Source of the DNA: Flavobacterium glaciei
GTDB taxonomy: Bacteria; Bacteroidota; Bacteroidia; Flavobacteriales; Flavobacteriaceae
Assembly (NCBI RefSeq): GCF_003350545.1
Contig: NZ_QQBA01000003.1
Coordinates: 231,373 to 295,372 of the forward strand
DNA length: 64,000 bases
Direction of reading: 5' to 3'
The number at the start of each line of letters is the position of its first letter. Within the stretch, counting starts at the first letter, position 1. Of the stretch, positions 45,656 to 53,670 are shown piece after piece. The notes below the pieces were generated by a model. The model was not told the DNA's origin. It was given only the letters and a program-made list of their open reading frames with translations, and did no database searches. The position numbers and the translations under genes were made by a program.

Positions 45656-46219
45656 ATGTTAAAAAAAATAATCACTTTTTCGGCAATAATTGCAGTCTCA
45701 TTCTTGAGTTTTAGTTGTAAAGATGATGTCTTGCCAAAACCTTCTGGCTATTTGCGATTGGATTATCCGGAAGCTAAATATGTAAATTTCGAAAATGAAT
45801 GTTCTTACGCTTTCGAAATGAATTCAGATGCGATTATCAAAAAAGAGAATGATTGTGGTTTTACAATTACCTATCCTAAAATGAAAGCAACTATTTATTT
45901 GACGTATAAACCAGTCACAAAAAACATTAATGAACTGTTGCGTGATGCACAAAAACTGACTTTTGAACACGTGATAAAAGCAGATGATATTCTGGAACAG
46001 CCTTATTTGAATCCCGAAAAAAAAGTGTACGGTATGTTTTATCAGGTTGAAGGAAATGCGGCTACCAACTCACAGTTTTATGCTACGGACAGCACGAAGC
46101 ATTTTGTGACGGGTTCCGTTTACTTTTACGCAAAACCCAATTATGATTCTATTATGCCGGCGGCAAGTTATATCAAAAATGACATGCAGCGACTGATGGA
46201 AACCTTGAAGTGGAAATAA
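45656..46219 (+). CDS. gldD: Gliding motility lipoprotein GldD
   Basis: Lipoprotein of 187 residues. MLKKIITFSAIIAVSFLSFSC is a lipoprotein signal with Cys at 21. PSGYLRLDYPEAKYVNFE at about 29-46 is a GldD hallmark (a PxGYxRLDxP pattern). Known to be required for gliding motility in F. johnsoniae, where it lies next to gldE as here. The exact function is unknown. A strong terminator closes the mutY-ssb-gldE-gldD run. Confidence 0.92.
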   Translation: MLKKIITFSAIIAVSFLSFSCKDDVLPKPSGYLRLDYPEAKYVNFENECSYAFEMNSDAIIKKENDCGFTITYPKMKATIYLTYKPVTKNINELLRDAQKLTFEHVIKADDILEQPYLNPEKKVYGMFYQVEGNAATNSQFYATDSTKHFVTGSVYFYAKPNYDSIMPAASYIKNDMQRLMETLKWK

Positions 46220-46227
46220 TATTTCAC

Positions 46228-46263
46228 AAAAAAAGCATTCGCCAGTAACGAATGCTTTTTTTT
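46228..46263. terminator. Terminator after gldD
   Basis: AAAGCATTCG and CGAATGCTTT arms with a 7-nt loop, A-run before and T-run after; it can serve gldD and the convergent metal-binding lipoprotein gene. Confidence 0.9.
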
Positions 46264-46281
46264 ACAATTTGAAAGTCTGAA

Positions 46282-46659
46282 TTAAGACTTCATATTCGAA
46301 ACTTTGTATGTTTTACCATCAGCAGCGGCTTCTACAACTTTAGTCAATTTTTCTGGAGTTTGAACCGTTTTGTCAAAAGTTACGGTGGCTAATTTTGTCT
46401 CAAAATCGACAGTTGCTTTTTGAACGCCGTCCAGTCCGGTCAAATCTTCTTGAATCGTTTTGGCACAACCTACAGCACATGTCATTCCTTCTACAGAAAA
46501 ACTTGCTGTTTGAAGATTAGCTGCTGCGATTTCCTTTTTAACTTTTGGAGCTTCTGTAGTTTCAGTTTCTTTTGAACCTATTTCTGTTGGTTTCTCTTTA
46601 CATCCTACAAATACAACACTTGTAAGTAATAGCGTTACAATTGATTTTTTGAAATTCAT
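46282..46659 (-). CDS. Lipoprotein with a heavy-metal-associated (HMA) domain
   Basis: Protein of 125 residues. MNFKKSIVTLLLTSVVFVGC gives a lipobox with Cys at 20. From about 52: FSVEGMTCAVGCAKTIQEDL, the HMA metal loop, with CxxxC (Cys-Ala-Val-Gly-Cys) in place of the usual CxxC, and then the alpha-beta-alpha body TVDFETKLATVTFDKTVQTP. A periplasmic or outer-membrane copper- or zinc-binding domain is likely. No efflux ATPase or sensor lies near it. The longer spacing between the Cys is noted in findings. Confidence 0.88.
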   Translation of the reverse strand: MNFKKSIVTLLLTSVVFVGCKEKPTEIGSKETETTEAPKVKKEIAAANLQTASFSVEGMTCAVGCAKTIQEDLTGLDGVQKATVDFETKLATVTFDKTVQTPEKLTKVVEAAADGKTYKVSNMKS

Positions 46660-46767
46660 TATATTGAAATTTAAAAGATTAAAATCACATTTGTGTTTTG
46701 CAAAATTAATTAAAAAAAGAAGGACTAATTCATAAAATAATTACAATTTTGGGGCAAAATTATCTTT

Positions 46768-47634
46768 ATGGAATCGAAGCAGTTAAAATGGGTGTATTTG
46801 ATGGTACTTGCCTTAGTTTGGGGAAGTTCATTTATATTAATAAAAAAAGGATTAATCGGTTTGACAGCTTTGCAATTGGGATCGTTGCGAATCATATTTG
46901 CTGCTGTTTTTTTAGTATTGATAGGATTTAAAAGTTTGTCAAAAATTCCAACATACAAATGGAAATATATTGCCTTAACTTCGCTATTCGGGACATTTAT
47001 TCCGGCTTACTTATTTGCTATTGCCCAAACCGAAATAGATAGTTCTGTGAGTTCAATTTTGAATTCGCTAACTCCTTTGAATACATTAATTCTGGGCGCT
47101 TTGGTTTTTGGTTTGCAATTCAAAAGGAATCAGATTATTGGGATTCTAATTGGGTTATTAGGAAGTGCCTTGTTGATCTTGAATGGTGCTATTCATCATC
47201 CTGAACAGAATTATTACTATGCTATTTTGGTTTTAATAGCGTCTATTTGTTATGCAACTAATGTCAATTTAATCAAGAAATATTTGCATGATTTGAGTCC
47301 GTTGAGTATTACTACAGGGAATTTTATGGTGTTGTTTTTTCCGGCATTCATCATCTTGTTTTTCTCCGGTTTCTTTGAAGTGGTGCAAGATGTAAAAGTG
47401 CAAGAATCGGTTTTATTTATTATGATTCTTGGCGTTGTAGGAACTGGAATTGCCAATATTTTGTTTTTTAAATTGATCCAAATGTCTTCACCCGTTTTTG
47501 CTACGTCAGTAACATATTTGATTCCTGTAGTTGCTTTTTGTTGGGGATTATTAGATAATGAAATGCTTACGCCTGTACAGTTTTTTGGTGCTTTTATTAT
47601 ATTAATTGGGGTGTATTTATCAGCTAAGAAGTAG
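46768..47634 (+). CDS. EamA/DMT-superfamily transporter
   Basis: Membrane protein of 288 residues with ten predicted helices in two similar halves, each an EamA domain (LALVWGSSFILIKKGL at about 14-29 and IASICYATNVNLIKKY at about 156-171). The family exports amino acids, nucleosides or other metabolites. No substrate clue from the neighbours. It has its own terminator. Confidence 0.88.
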   Translation: MESKQLKWVYLMVLALVWGSSFILIKKGLIGLTALQLGSLRIIFAAVFLVLIGFKSLSKIPTYKWKYIALTSLFGTFIPAYLFAIAQTEIDSSVSSILNSLTPLNTLILGALVFGLQFKRNQIIGILIGLLGSALLILNGAIHHPEQNYYYAILVLIASICYATNVNLIKKYLHDLSPLSITTGNFMVLFFPAFIILFFSGFFEVVQDVKVQESVLFIMILGVVGTGIANILFFKLIQMSSPVFATSVTYLIPVVAFCWGLLDNEMLTPVQFFGAFIILIGVYLSAKK

Positions 47635-47665
47635 TGTTTAGTATTCAGTTTAATTAGTATAAAAC

Positions 47666-47697
47666 AACAAAGGCTACCTAAATAGATAGCCTTTGTT
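47666..47697. terminator. Terminator between the DMT transporter gene and the M16 gene
   Basis: CAAAGGCTA and TAGCCTTTG arms around a 9-nt loop, followed by T-rich DNA. Confidence 0.75.
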
Positions 47698-47715
47698 TAT
47701 TAATTCAAATTTTGA

Positions 47716-49764
47716 TTATTGAAAATCAGCATCTGAAACTCCTTCATTGATTTTTACGTCAGACATTTTTATATCCAATTCAAAACCTACATTTTGGATG
47801 ATGTTAAAAGGAACCTTAACTCCTTTTACTTCTTTGTAATCTCCATAATTAGTAGTTTGCGTAACACTTTTACCACCTTGTTCCATAACTTTAGAATCAG
47901 CTAATTTCAAGCCAGAAACTACATCATAATACAAAGTAGTTTTTCCGTTCTTAACAGCGTATGCGTCTTTTCCGTTAATGGACTCGATAGTTTCTAAAGT
48001 TAATCCTTGTTTTGTAGAAAGAGATAGTTCTTCAAATGGTGTTGCAGCAGCTCTCATGTCAGTTAACATTGTTCCTTCGATGTTTTGACGTTGCCCTTGT
48101 TGCATAACATAAGCTCCTTTTTCATTTACAACTCGTTTCATCAAGCTCATTGTTCCCATGGCTAATTCAACCATAAGTTTTCCTTTTGCATCAATCTTAG
48201 AAGTAAAATTTAAAGGAGAAGGCGCTTGTGGAATTGTTGTAGTTCCAGTCATTGCAATTGTTTTTACATCCATTGCAGCTTTTTCGCCACCAATAACTTT
48301 GATGTAATTGTCAATAACGCTTTTTGCAGTAACTCCAGCTGGAACCGGTTTTTTGAATTCAGGTTTAGCCGTTGGGTTTCCGTATTTATCAAAATATGAT
48401 ACTGGGTATTTTAATTTTTCTAAACTAGGAGCTACGTCAGCCGCTTTTCCTACAATTACAATTCTGCTGTTGTCAGCCAAGAAGTATTTATTGGCTACTC
48501 TTAAAATGTCATCTGCTGTTACAGCGCTGATGTTTTTAATGTAGTTTTCGTAAAAATCAGCTGGTAAGTTTTGTGTTTGAATTCTCAAAGCGTATCCTGC
48601 TACCGTTTGTGGTTTTTCAATTTGCATTACAAATCGTCCAATGTATCCTGCTTTTACGCTAGCTAACATTTCGTCAGTTACTTTTTCAGTTCTGATTTTT
48701 TTAAATTCTTTGAAAATCTCAACAACGGTACTATCTGTTACAGCATTACGAACTTGAGTAGAAGCATTAAAAGTAGAAACGCGTTTGTCTCCGTAAATGC
48801 TAGTTCTAGCACCATACGTCCATCCGTGAGCTTCTCTTAAATTCATATTAATGTAACTGTTGAAATCACCTCCTAGGATTTGGTTTGCGACTAAAACAGC
48901 AAAATAATCAGGATCAGTCATTTTAAGATTTGAAATGTTTACTACCGCAACTTCTGATTGAACTGCATTTGGCATATCAATAAAGTTGATTTGTGTTTGA
49001 GGAACATCTTTAGGGTCACTATATGTAATAGAAGGAGCAGTTGCTTTTTTCCATGAACCAAAGAATTTCTCTACCATTTTTTTTGTTTCCTTGAATTTCA
49101 CATCACCCACAATAATTAGGTAAGCGTTACTTGGAACAAAATAATTGTTGTAGTTTTCTTTTACATCAGCAAGTGTTACATTTTTCAAAGTAGCTTCGCT
49201 TACATATTCTCCTGCAGGATGGTTTTTTCCATAAGTCAAAACATCTACAACTCTTGCTGCTACTGCTGAAACGCTTTTTTCATTCGCTTTTAAGCTTTCA
49301 ATAAGTTTTGTTTTTTCTTTGTCAAATTCCTCTTGGGTAAAGTTAGGGTTTAATGCGCCATCTGCCATTAACTCTAAAACTCTTCCAGAATATTTAGATA
49401 ATGCGCTTGCCGAAGCACCGTTTGAGCTAAAATTGATGTTGGCGCCTAGAAAATCTACTTCTTCATTGAAAGCTTCTTTAGAGATTTTAGTTGTTCCGCT
49501 TCCAATTAAAGTACTAGTCATATCAGCAACACCTTTTTTGTCGCCTTCAGCGTACGGATCATTGTCTAAAGTAAGACTAAATGATACTCTAGGTAATTTA
49601 TGGTTTTCGACCACCATAACTTTTAACCCATTTTTTAATTCAAAGGTTACCGGTTTTCCAATTTTTATCGTTGGAGCGACGCCAGGTTTTGGCTGAGGGA
49701 TGATTTGTCCTTGCATGATTACTGTTAAGAACAAGCTTGATAAAATTAATATTGATTTTTTCAT
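47716..49764 (-). CDS. M16-family peptidase-like protein without a zinc site, with a C-terminal beta extension
   Basis: Secreted protein of 682 residues with signal MKKSILILSSLFLTVIMQGQ. The fold of M16B subunits is recognisable (FELKNGLKVMVVENHKLPR, then GEYVSEATLKNVTLADV), but the active-site HxxEH is replaced by GVADMTSTL near residue 80, so it is probably catalytically inactive. After about residue 490 an extra beta-rich part (NFTSKIDAKGKLMVELAMG, GKTTLYYDVVSGLKLAD) resembles a lipoprotein-carrier-type fold. Encoded 11 bp after the active partner, suggesting they form a heterodimer, as in mitochondrial processing peptidase. Confidence 0.88.
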   Translation of the reverse strand: MKKSILILSSLFLTVIMQGQIIPQPKPGVAPTIKIGKPVTFELKNGLKVMVVENHKLPRVSFSLTLDNDPYAEGDKKGVADMTSTLIGSGTTKISKEAFNEEVDFLGANINFSSNGASASALSKYSGRVLELMADGALNPNFTQEEFDKEKTKLIESLKANEKSVSAVAARVVDVLTYGKNHPAGEYVSEATLKNVTLADVKENYNNYFVPSNAYLIIVGDVKFKETKKMVEKFFGSWKKATAPSITYSDPKDVPQTQINFIDMPNAVQSEVAVVNISNLKMTDPDYFAVLVANQILGGDFNSYINMNLREAHGWTYGARTSIYGDKRVSTFNASTQVRNAVTDSTVVEIFKEFKKIRTEKVTDEMLASVKAGYIGRFVMQIEKPQTVAGYALRIQTQNLPADFYENYIKNISAVTADDILRVANKYFLADNSRIVIVGKAADVAPSLEKLKYPVSYFDKYGNPTAKPEFKKPVPAGVTAKSVIDNYIKVIGGEKAAMDVKTIAMTGTTTIPQAPSPLNFTSKIDAKGKLMVELAMGTMSLMKRVVNEKGAYVMQQGQRQNIEGTMLTDMRAAATPFEELSLSTKQGLTLETIESINGKDAYAVKNGKTTLYYDVVSGLKLADSKVMEQGGKSVTQTTNYGDYKEVKGVKVPFNIIQNVGFELDIKMSDVKINEGVSDADFQ

Positions 49765-49775
49765 AATGATATATC

Positions 49776-51101
49776 TTAGTTTTGAGCTTTGTCTTTAGAT
49801 GGAACGTAATCCAAAACTAATCTTTGGTTTGGATTTAAATATTTCTTGGCAACATCTCTGATTTCCTCACGAGTGATAGAATGGTAGATTTCGATTTCGG
49901 TATTGATTAAGTTTACATCACCGTATAACAAATGATAAGTAGCCAAGTTGTCAGCGATACCGTCAATAGTTGAGTTGCTGTTTACGTATTGGTTTTCGAA
50001 TTTGTTTTGTAATTTTTGTAAATCTTTTTCAGAAAGTAATTCTGTTTGTAGTTTTGCAATTTCCAAGTCGATTTCCGCAAGGATACTCTCAGCAGTATTT
50101 GGAGCTTGTGGCAAACCGTAAATGATATAGCTTCCATAGTCTTCTTGGTTGTTGCTAAAAGCACCAATTTGTAAAGCCATTTTCTTGTCGTCTACAATTT
50201 TCTTGTATAATCTTGAACTTTTTCCATCACTTAAGATAGAGGAAATCATATCAAGTACTCTCGCATCTCTAGTTTTCATAGAAGGCGTTCTATACGCTGC
50301 TACAATTGCAGGAATTTGGATATTAGCATCTTCAAATTTTGCTTTTATAGTTTGAGTAATTGGTTCTTCAACAAATTTTTCTCTTTGTATAGCAGCTCCT
50401 TTTTTAATAGGTCCAAAATATTTCTGAATCCATTCTTTAGCTTGTTCCTTTTTGAAATCACCGGCAACAATCAAAACAGCATTGTTTGGAATATAAAATT
50501 TCTTGTTGAAAGCTTGGAATTCTTCTAATGTTGCAGCGTCTAAATGGCTCATAGAACCAATAGTTGCCCAACGGTACGGGTGTTTTGTGAAGATATTCTT
50601 TTTTACTTCCGCTAAAAAGTTTCCATAAGGCTGATTGTCAACTCGAAGTCTTTTTTCTTCTTTCACTACTTCGTTTTGAGTATCAACACCTATTTGATTG
50701 ATTACAGGGTGTAGCATTCTTTCTGCTTCCATCCACAAACCTAATTCTAAGTTGTTAGAAGGGAAAACTTCATAATAATAGGTTCTGTCATCCGTAGTGT
50801 TCGCATTGTTTACACCGCCGTTTCCAGTTACAATCTTGAACCACTCACCACGTTTGATGTTTTCAGTTCCTTCAAATAATAAATGTTCAAAAAAGTGAGC
50901 AAATCCCGTTCTTTCTGGATTTTCGTCTTTGGCACCTACATGGTACATTACTGATGTAATAACAGTTGGAGCAGATGGATCGTTGTGCAAAATCACGTGC
51001 AAACCATTGTCTAATTTGTATTCCTCAAAAGCTACTTTCTGCGCTGAAGCGACTCCTCCTAGCATAAACAAAGCACCTAAAGCCATTAATGAATTTTTCA
51101 T
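49776..51101 (-). CDS. M16-family zinc metallopeptidase, active subunit
   Basis: Secreted peptidase of 441 residues with signal MKNSLMALGALFMLGGVASAQ. The HxxEH zinc motif is HFFEH at 69-73, and the downstream Glu ligand is in NEVVKEEKRLRVD near 145. The two ~200-residue halves of M16 enzymes are present. It is the first gene of a two-gene unit with the inactive-like partner downstream. The substrate is unknown; periplasmic peptide degradation is likely. Confidence 0.92.
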   Translation of the reverse strand: MKNSLMALGALFMLGGVASAQKVAFEEYKLDNGLHVILHNDPSAPTVITSVMYHVGAKDENPERTGFAHFFEHLLFEGTENIKRGEWFKIVTGNGGVNNANTTDDRTYYYEVFPSNNLELGLWMEAERMLHPVINQIGVDTQNEVVKEEKRLRVDNQPYGNFLAEVKKNIFTKHPYRWATIGSMSHLDAATLEEFQAFNKKFYIPNNAVLIVAGDFKKEQAKEWIQKYFGPIKKGAAIQREKFVEEPITQTIKAKFEDANIQIPAIVAAYRTPSMKTRDARVLDMISSILSDGKSSRLYKKIVDDKKMALQIGAFSNNQEDYGSYIIYGLPQAPNTAESILAEIDLEIAKLQTELLSEKDLQKLQNKFENQYVNSNSTIDGIADNLATYHLLYGDVNLINTEIEIYHSITREEIRDVAKKYLNPNQRLVLDYVPSKDKAQN

Positions 51102-51281
51102 AAGGTTAATAATTTTGTTGATTATGTGTGGTTAGTAGCGATTTCAAATTTTTTGTTACACAATAATGTTCAGTAGTGTTAGAAATTTAACACTAGTTCA
51201 GCGGACTATTTCATGAAATAGTTATAAAAGCTTGATATTATGGATGTTTTTTCATAAAAAGTATTTTTTTTATTCAACAGA

Positions 51282-51311
51282 TTGCTAGGTAAATATTTAA
51301 TTGTATATTTG
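51282..51311 (+). promoter_or_regulatory. Bacteroidetes-type promoter of rplU-rpmA
   Basis: TTG (51282-51284), 19-bp spacer, TATATTTG (51304-51311): the full -33/-7 consensus at ideal spacing, 30 bp upstream of the rplU ATG. Confidence 0.8.
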
Positions 51312-51341
51312 CAACCTTAAAAATTATTAAAACAATTCAGT

Positions 51342-51977
51342 ATGTATGCAATCGTAGAGATAGCAGGGCAACAATTCAAAGTAAGCAAAGACTTAAAGGT
51401 TTATGTTAACCGTTTGACTAATGAAGAAGGTTCAAAAGTTTCTTTTGACAAAGTTCTTTTATTAGATGACAACGGAACAATCACTTTAGGCGCCCCAGCT
51501 ATAGAAGGTGCTTCAGTAGAAGCTAAAGTGTTACAACACTTAAAAGGAGATAAAGTTATCGTTTTCAAAAAGAAAAGAAGAAAAGGATACAAAAAGAGAA
51601 ACGGTCACAGACAGTATCTTACTCAAATTGTAATTGAAGGTATTTCTGCATCAGGTACAAAAAAAGCAGCTCCAAAAGCTGAAAAAGTTGCTGAAGCAAA
51701 AGCTCCAAAAGCAGCAAAAAAAGCTGATGATTTGAAATTAATTGAAGGAGTTGGTCCTAAAGCAGCAGAAGCATTAGTTGAAGCTGGAATTACTACATTC
51801 TCTAAATTAGCAAAAACAAGCGCTGATGCGGTAAAAGCAATTTTAGAAGCATCTGAATCTAAATTATCTCATTTAGATCCAACTACTTGGGCTCAACAAG
51901 CACAATTAGCTGCAGATGGTAAAATGGATGAATTAAAAAAATTACAAGATGAATTAAATGGTGGTAAAGCTATTTAA
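51342..51977 (+). CDS. rplU: 50S ribosomal protein L21 with a C-terminal helix-hairpin-helix extension
   Basis: Ribosomal protein of 211 residues. The first ~100 (MYAIVEIAGQQFKVSKDLKV, and VIVFKKKRRKGYKKRNGHRQ near 70-89) are L21, which normally ends near 103. A Lys/Ala linker (about 105-128) leads to DDLKLIEGVGPKAAEALVEA (about 129-148), a helix-hairpin-helix motif of the kind that binds nucleic acid, and a charged tail. This extension is known in several Bacteroidetes. It shares an operon with rpmA 32 bp downstream. Confidence 0.95.
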   Translation: MYAIVEIAGQQFKVSKDLKVYVNRLTNEEGSKVSFDKVLLLDDNGTITLGAPAIEGASVEAKVLQHLKGDKVIVFKKKRRKGYKKRNGHRQYLTQIVIEGISASGTKKAAPKAEKVAEAKAPKAAKKADDLKLIEGVGPKAAEALVEAGITTFSKLAKTSADAVKAILEASESKLSHLDPTTWAQQAQLAADGKMDELKKLQDELNGGKAI

Positions 51978-52009
51978 TTAATTACTAACAAATATAAAAC
52001 TAATACGTC

Positions 52010-52276
52010 ATGGCTCACAAGAAAGGTGTCGGTAGTTCTAAGAATGGTAGAGAATCAGAATCAAAACGTTTAGGTGTTAAGATTTTTGGTGGTCAAGCTG
52101 CTATTGCTGGGAACATCATCGTAAGACAAAGAGGTTCAAAACATAATCCAGGTGCTAATGTTTACATCAGTAAAGATCACACACTACACGCAAGAGTAGA
52201 TGGAGTTGTTTTCTTCCAAAAGAAAAGAGATAACAAATCTTATGTTTCTATCCTTCCATTTGAAGTTGAAGCATAA
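52010..52276 (+). CDS. rpmA: 50S ribosomal protein L27
   Basis: Ribosomal protein of 88 residues at the peptidyl-transferase centre. [20 protein letters not shown] is the flexible N-terminus reaching the P site, and [20 protein letters not shown] is the conserved core. The start is without doubt (the N-terminus is short and basic). It ends 22 bp before a strong terminator. The 3' two-thirds of this gene, with its terminator, is found again as a decayed copy at 53312-53503. Confidence 0.97.
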   Translation: MAHKKGVGSSKNGRESESKRLGVKIFGGQAAIAGNIIVRQRGSKHNPGANVYISKDHTLHARVDGVVFFQKKRDNKSYVSILPFEVEA

Positions 52277-52297
52277 TTGATTTTCTCAATTATTAAG

Positions 52298-52333
52298 AAA
52301 CCCGTCTCGTTTGATAACGAGACGGGTTTTTTG
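52298..52333 (+). terminator. Terminator of rplU-rpmA
   Basis: AAACCCGTCTCG and CGAGACGGGTTT, a perfect 12-bp stem with TTTGATAA loop and T-run. Confidence 0.92.
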
Positions 52334-52456
52334 TTTACTATAATTTTTCAGTTTTCTTACTTAGAAAGGGTGTCAATAGTCAAAATTGATATTTTTCAAA
52401 ATATAAAATGCTCTTTGACTATGACTTTGATATAATTGGTTATAATTCTGATTGAT

Positions 52457-52795
52457 TTATTCTAAGGTTTTATATAAAATATAGGCATTCAATATAAAGT
52501 AGAAAAAGGCGGGTAAGGAAACTAATAAAGAATCTTTCATCTTTATTCTCACGCCCACGCCAAGTAACATTAACAAAGTTAAGCCTCCAGAGGCAAAAAC
52601 TAAAATAGTGTAATTCTGTAAACCTATAAATAAACCAAAAGCGCCAGTCAATTCCAGGATGGCAGTCAACGTTCCAAACTTTTCAAGGCCAAAACGTTTG
52701 AATTCATTTTTCATGTTGGTGGAGACAAAATAAGCGATTCCGTAGATGAGAAAGGAGATTGCTGAAAAGCAAATAAGTACATTTAAGAAATTCAT
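52457..52795 (-). CDS. DoxX-like four-helix membrane protein
   Basis: Membrane protein of 112 residues with four predicted helices (FLNVLICFSAISFLIYGIAY, LTAILELTGAFGLFIGL, ILVFASGGLTLLMLLGVG, VSLPAFFYFILNAYILY). NEFKRFGLEKFGTLTAILEL is the conserved loop-helix of the DoxX/SURF4-like family. Overlapping roles of the family include quinone or redox-linked functions; here unknown. 7 bp after its paralogue, with which it shares length and the EFKRFGL/EFKQYGL motif. Confidence 0.75.
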   Translation of the reverse strand: MNFLNVLICFSAISFLIYGIAYFVSTNMKNEFKRFGLEKFGTLTAILELTGAFGLFIGLQNYTILVFASGGLTLLMLLGVGVRIKMKDSLLVSLPAFFYFILNAYILYKTLE

Positions 52796-52802
52796 ATTTT
52801 AT

Positions 52803-53141
52803 TTATTTGGAAGCGAATAGCGCAACAAAAAGGGATAGCGCCAAAAGGAATAAAGATGGAAAATGTTTATGCCAAGGGTTTTTTGCTTTAAAATGAAAAA
52901 ATTGTGCGCAAACCATCAAAAACGCCATTAAAAGCGCTGGTATAAACACTAATTCAGGAAACCATATTCCTGTCGTTAGTAGGGTTGCTAAAATTATTTT
53001 TGAAGCACCTACAAGATTTCTTGTCAAATCAGACAAGCCGTATTGTTTAAATTCGGCATTAATGTTGTCAAGCCTAAAAATCCATACATAACTTACAGAT
53101 AACGCGATTACAAGTTGAGCAATAGTAGTATAAATATTCAT
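52803..53141 (-). CDS. DoxX-like membrane protein, paralogue of the neighbour
   Basis: Membrane protein of 112 residues, four predicted helices. NAEFKQYGLSDLTRNLVGAS parallels the EFKRFGLEKFGTLTAI loop of the downstream gene, and both are exactly 112 residues, so they look like an old tandem duplication. Together they form a small operon located between intact rpmA and its decayed copy. Confidence 0.75.
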   Translation of the reverse strand: MNIYTTIAQLVIALSVSYVWIFRLDNINAEFKQYGLSDLTRNLVGASKIILATLLTTGIWFPELVFIPALLMAFLMVCAQFFHFKAKNPWHKHFPSLFLLALSLFVALFASK

Positions 53142-53311
53142 AGTTTTATGGTTATGTTGTTTTCCTCTTTGATTTTATAAATATATTTTTTGACTAAGTT
53201 TTGTTTCTATAAATTATATAATGTACTCAAATATACCATAAACTTAGAATATATTGATCCCATTGTAGATTTAATAGTAAGGGCTCTTACTTTTATTATG
53301 ATGAGAATTAA

Positions 53312-53503
53312 ATTTTTGTTGGTCAAGCTGCTATTGCGGGTAGCATCATCGTAAGACAAAGAGGTTCAAAACATAATCCAGGTGCTAATGTTTACATCAG
53401 TAAAAATCACACACTACACGCAAGAGTAGATGGAGTTTTTCTCCAAAAGGAAAGAGATAACATATCTGATGTTTCTATCCTTCCATTTGAAATTGAAGCA
53501 TAA
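53312..53503 (+). pseudogene. Decayed 3' copy of rpmA (L27 residues 25 to end)
   Basis: About 190 bp nearly identical to rpmA 52082-52276. By eye there are about ten substitutions and one 3-bp deletion (in the GVVFFQK codons). The frame stays open for 63 codons to the same TAA, but a TAA stands just before the first homologous codon and no start codon is present, so it is not translatable as L27. Homology continues weakly through the first arm of the terminator (AAACCCGTTTCG near 53525). The 53142-53311 stretch upstream holds no recognised feature. Confidence 0.9.
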
Positions 53504-53670
53504 TTGGGTTTGTTCATTATTTTAAAAACCCGTTTCGAAAGAAATGAATTTTTTTGTTTTAATTACTTTTTTGCCGAATTAGTAAGTTGTCTGAGATGAT
53601 TTTTAAAGTAAATGTACTTGCAATTATTATTATTATATTGGTTTCAATATTTCTCAAATCCATATTCTTT

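Noticed and set aside
52370..52424. GTCAATAGTCAAA / TTTGACTATGAC imperfect inverted repeat between the rpmA terminator and the DoxX gene
   Set aside because: Long spacing, one bulge and AT-rich; could not be distinguished from chance.
53312..53503. Reading the second rpmA copy as a functional alternative L27 gene
   Set aside because: It lacks the first 24 codons and any start codon, and a stop codon precedes it in frame.
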